From assembly GCF_900236475.1 (NCBI RefSeq), contig NZ_LT963352.1:310001-374000 (forward strand): a stretch of DNA of 64,000 nt, written 5' to 3'. Shown piece by piece: positions 63,269 through 64,000 of the stretch. The DNA comes from Streptomyces chartreusis NRRL 3882 (lineage in GTDB: Bacteria > Actinomycetota > Actinomycetes > Streptomycetales > Streptomycetaceae). Position numbers and translations under genes: made by a program. Each line of letters opens with the position of its first letter. Position 1 is the stretch's first letter. Under the pieces are notes generated by a model that was not told the origin of the DNA, made no database searches, and worked only from the letters and a program-made list of their open reading frames with translations.

Positions 63269-63841
63269 TCAATGCACCTGGCGCGCCACGCGGTGGCGGA
63301 GGTAGACGACTCCCGAGCCGAAGGTGCGGGTCTCGACGAGTTCGAGATCCACCCGGCGCTCGCTCCGGGGAAAGAACGGAATGCCACCGCCGACCAGCAC
63401 CGGGTAGACCACGGTCCGGTACTCGTCGATCAGACCCGACGCGGCCGCCTCGGCGGCGAGAGTCGCGCCGCCGATCGCGATGTCGCCCTCCGCCGGCTCG
63501 GCTCGCAACCGCTCGATCTCCTCGGCCACGCCGCCGGAGGCCAGGCGGGCATGGCCCTGAACCTCCGACAGCGTGGTGGAGAACACCACCTTCGGCAGTG
63601 GATTCCAGAGCGCGACCCATTCGAGTTCTGCGTCGTCGAGCGACGGATTCTGGTCGGCGGTCTCCCAGTACAGCATCGTTTCGTACAGCCGTCGTCCCAG
63701 CAGGTGGACGCCGACGTCTCGGATCTCGTCGATCCAGAAGCGGAAGACGTCCGGGTCGGGCGCCGTCCAGGCGAAGTCGCCGTCCGGCCCGACGATGTAG
63801 CCGTCCAGTGAGACGTTCATCGAATAGGTCACGCTGCGCAT
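63269..63841 (-). CDS. RibD C-terminal/dihydrofolate reductase-like protein
   Basis: The 190-residue protein has the DHFR-like fold of the RibD C-terminal family: SVTYSMNVSLDGYIVGPDGDF at the N-terminus, HLLGRRLYETMLYW, PKVVFSTTL, IAIGGATLAAEAAASGLIDEYR and VYPVLVGGGIPFF. It probably reduces a small molecule with NADPH; in Streptomyces many copies exist with unknown substrate. ATG 63841 follows AGGAGGA at good spacing; the frame stays open 17 codons upstream. Confidence 0.92.
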   Translation of the reverse strand: MRSVTYSMNVSLDGYIVGPDGDFAWTAPDPDVFRFWIDEIRDVGVHLLGRRLYETMLYWETADQNPSLDDAELEWVALWNPLPKVVFSTTLSEVQGHARLASGGVAEEIERLRAEPAEGDIAIGGATLAAEAAASGLIDEYRTVVYPVLVGGGIPFFPRSERRVDLELVETRTFGSGVVYLRHRVARQVH

Positions 63842-63924
63842 CGGCGTCCTCCTCGGTAAGGGGTTCGACAGTACGACCGCGGGACACCGCAAAACTCATC
63901 GCGACTCAGGGATCGCCCCAGGGG

Positions 63925-64000
63925 TCACCAGCGGCCGGGTGCGGTCCCGGTGATCGCCTCCGACGCCCTGCCGTCCACCCCGACGGGCACGTCCCCGGCG
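63925..64000 (-). CDS. Possible C-terminus of a gene cut by the window edge
   Basis: A minus-strand frame open to the window edge ends at TGA 63925-63927 with the plausible protein end GVDGRASEAITGTAPGRW. Only 24 codons are visible, so neither family nor reality can be judged. It would lie upstream of the RibD-like gene on the same strand. Confidence 0.3.
   Translation of the reverse strand, partial: AGDVPVGVDGRASEAITGTAPGRW

Overview
This window looks like a stretch of a Streptomyces (or closely related actinomycete) chromosome. Supporting signs are the very high G+C, strong third-position G/C bias, GTG and TTG starts beside good GGAGG-type ribosome sites, a complete conservon (cvnABCD plus P450s), a streptogrisin-type protease, sortase-E style LAxTG anchoring and only three in-frame TTA codons. 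I see no tRNA, rRNA, CRISPR array, insertion sequence or prophage.

Layout. 0-9.4 kb: EamA and MMPL transporters, a TauE/SafE permease, a large wall-anchored DUF1996 protein, a GNAT acetyltransferase, a BrkB/YihY membrane protein, a flavodoxin-like reductase and an SRPBCC protein. 9.5-14.8 kb: a 1444-residue CtpI-like P-type ATPase with a small membrane partner, then a small secreted protein. 15.0-16.8 kb: a coupled nucleotidyltransferase / BON / phosphoesterase operon. 17.0-20.1 kb: a Tat-exported PhoD phosphatase and a protease with a C-terminal chitin-binding-like module. 20.2-24.4 kb: the most unusual locus, a five-gene minus-strand operon that begins with a 62-residue peptide behind an AT-rich promoter. 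It continues with a 231-residue protein, two paralogous unknown proteins (320 and 305 residues) and a serine beta-lactamase-fold hydrolase; I propose a candidate peptide-maturation (RiPP-like) system.

24.5-30.7 kb: Orn/Lys decarboxylase, M20 amidohydrolase, DoxX, hemerythrin and MFS genes. 30.7-40.6 kb: a nine-gene minus-strand glycan cluster containing the ADP-heptose genes (gmhA, hldE, gmhB), a GT9 heptosyltransferase-like enzyme, three other glycosyltransferases, a NodU/CmcH carbamoyltransferase and a UDP-xylose-synthase-like SDR. Nearly all are joined by 4-nt ATGA overlaps, as expected for one pathway making a carbamoylated, heptose-containing surface glycan or glycoconjugate. 40.6-41.5 kb is repeat-rich and without a supportable gene.

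41.5-48.1 kb: small hypothetical genes, a ketosamine-kinase-like protein, a catalase, a gene broken in two places (46.0-47.1 kb) and a secreted protein. 48.4-54.0 kb: the conservon, whose first P450 lacks the K-helix ExxR motif (CYP157-like) and whose second is CYP154-like. TTA codons in its first and last genes suggest bldA-dependent expression. 54.3-64.0 kb: a PucR-like regulator, yciO, a dienelactone hydrolase, a three-motif MHYT membrane protein (also with a TTA codon), a calcineurin-type phosphoesterase, a luciferase-like monooxygenase, an ECF sigma/RskA-type anti-sigma pair divergent from a cupredoxin lipoprotein, a RibD-like reductase and the tail of one further gene.

All function calls were made by reading motifs and recalling families; no database search was run.
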